A stretch of DNA of 7,407 bases, from contig DDEO01000046.1 in NCBI GenBank assembly GCA_002336725.1, positions 1 through 7,407 of the forward strand. The letters are read 5' to 3'. Of the stretch, positions 7,278 to 7,407 are shown in pieces. Source of the stretch: Bacteroidetes bacterium UBA1952. Its GTDB lineage: Bacteria > Bacteroidota > Bacteroidia > Chitinophagales > Chitinophagaceae. The notes under the pieces are model-generated. The model worked only from the letters and a program-made list of their open reading frames with translations, was not told the DNA's origin and did not search any database. The first letter of the stretch is position 1; each line of letters begins with the position of its first letter. Position numbers and translations under genes: made by a program.

Positions 7278-7407
7278 ACCGCGAGACTCCCGACCGGCTG
7301 CGGGCGCTGCGCCCTCTTGCCACCCGCGACTATCGGCTGCTGTTCGCGGCGGTCGGTATCGAGGTCTTCGGCACCGGAATGTGGACCATCGTCATGGTGT
7401 TCCAGGT
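7274..7407 (+). CDS. MFS transporter, N-terminal fragment cut by the window end
   Basis: Forty-four codons are visible. A short polar, arginine-rich N-terminus containing RPLATRDYRLLF leads into the first membrane helix (about residues 21-44, AAVGIEVFGTGMWTIVMVFQ). The 'RPL..RDYRLLFAA..IEVFGTGMW' pattern is typical of the start of actinobacterial major facilitator superfamily permeases, 12-helix inner-membrane secondary transporters often annotated as drug exporters. The ATG overlaps the preceding stop as ATGA (7274-7277), the usual sign of translational coupling in high-GC operons, so it belongs with the foreign-looking tail of the ABC-F frame. Codon choice is strongly G/C at third positions. 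Substrate cannot be told from the fragment, and the gene continues beyond the window. Confidence 0.7.
   Translation, partial: MNRETPDRLRALRPLATRDYRLLFAAVGIEVFGTGMWTIVMVFQ

Overview
The window looks like a piece of a Bacteroidota chromosome or metagenomic contig of moderate GC. At about 7.1 kb its right end switches to sequence of a different, actinobacterial-looking character. The Bacteroidota reading rests on three things. Starts are preceded by A-rich stretches with no clear Shine-Dalgarno. A perfect match to the Bacteroidota -7 promoter element (TAnnTTTG) lies upstream of the first large gene. The gene content is also typical: a large SWIM/SNF2 helicase, a single-domain fasciclin protein, a luciferase-like monooxygenase and an ABC-F ATPase. 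No RNA gene, CRISPR array, insertion sequence or phage gene was found.

Layout. Bases 1-229 are non-coding and hold short palindromic repeats of the interspersed intergenic kind. Bases 230-4066 (minus strand) encode a 1278-residue SNF2-family DNA-dependent ATPase with two CxC...CxH SWIM-type zinc-binding clusters near its N-terminus. A 252-base divergent spacer holds its promoter. Bases 4319-5332 (plus strand) encode a 337-residue flavin-dependent luciferase-like oxidoreductase. This gene converges on a secreted fasciclin-domain protein (minus strand, 5615-6190), and a strong hairpin terminator with T-runs sits between them. A 361-base divergent spacer without a gene follows. From 6552 (plus strand) an ABC-F-type ATPase begins, and after its stop an MFS transporter begins and runs off the window.

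The genes appear to be independent single-gene units of ordinary function (chromatin/DNA remodelling, redox, surface adhesion, ribosome-associated ATPase). I see no evidence of a multi-gene system. The most notable point is the ABC-F reading frame. It runs as a normal Bacteroidota first ATPase domain up to the Walker B motif, then continues in frame as the extreme C-terminus of an actinobacterial ABC-F protein, followed by an ATGA-overlapping MFS gene in high-GC sequence. The shared Walker B coding sequence is the likely joining point. An assembly chimera is the simplest explanation; a real recombination is possible but less likely. The last 300 or so bases should not be assigned to the same organism without checking.
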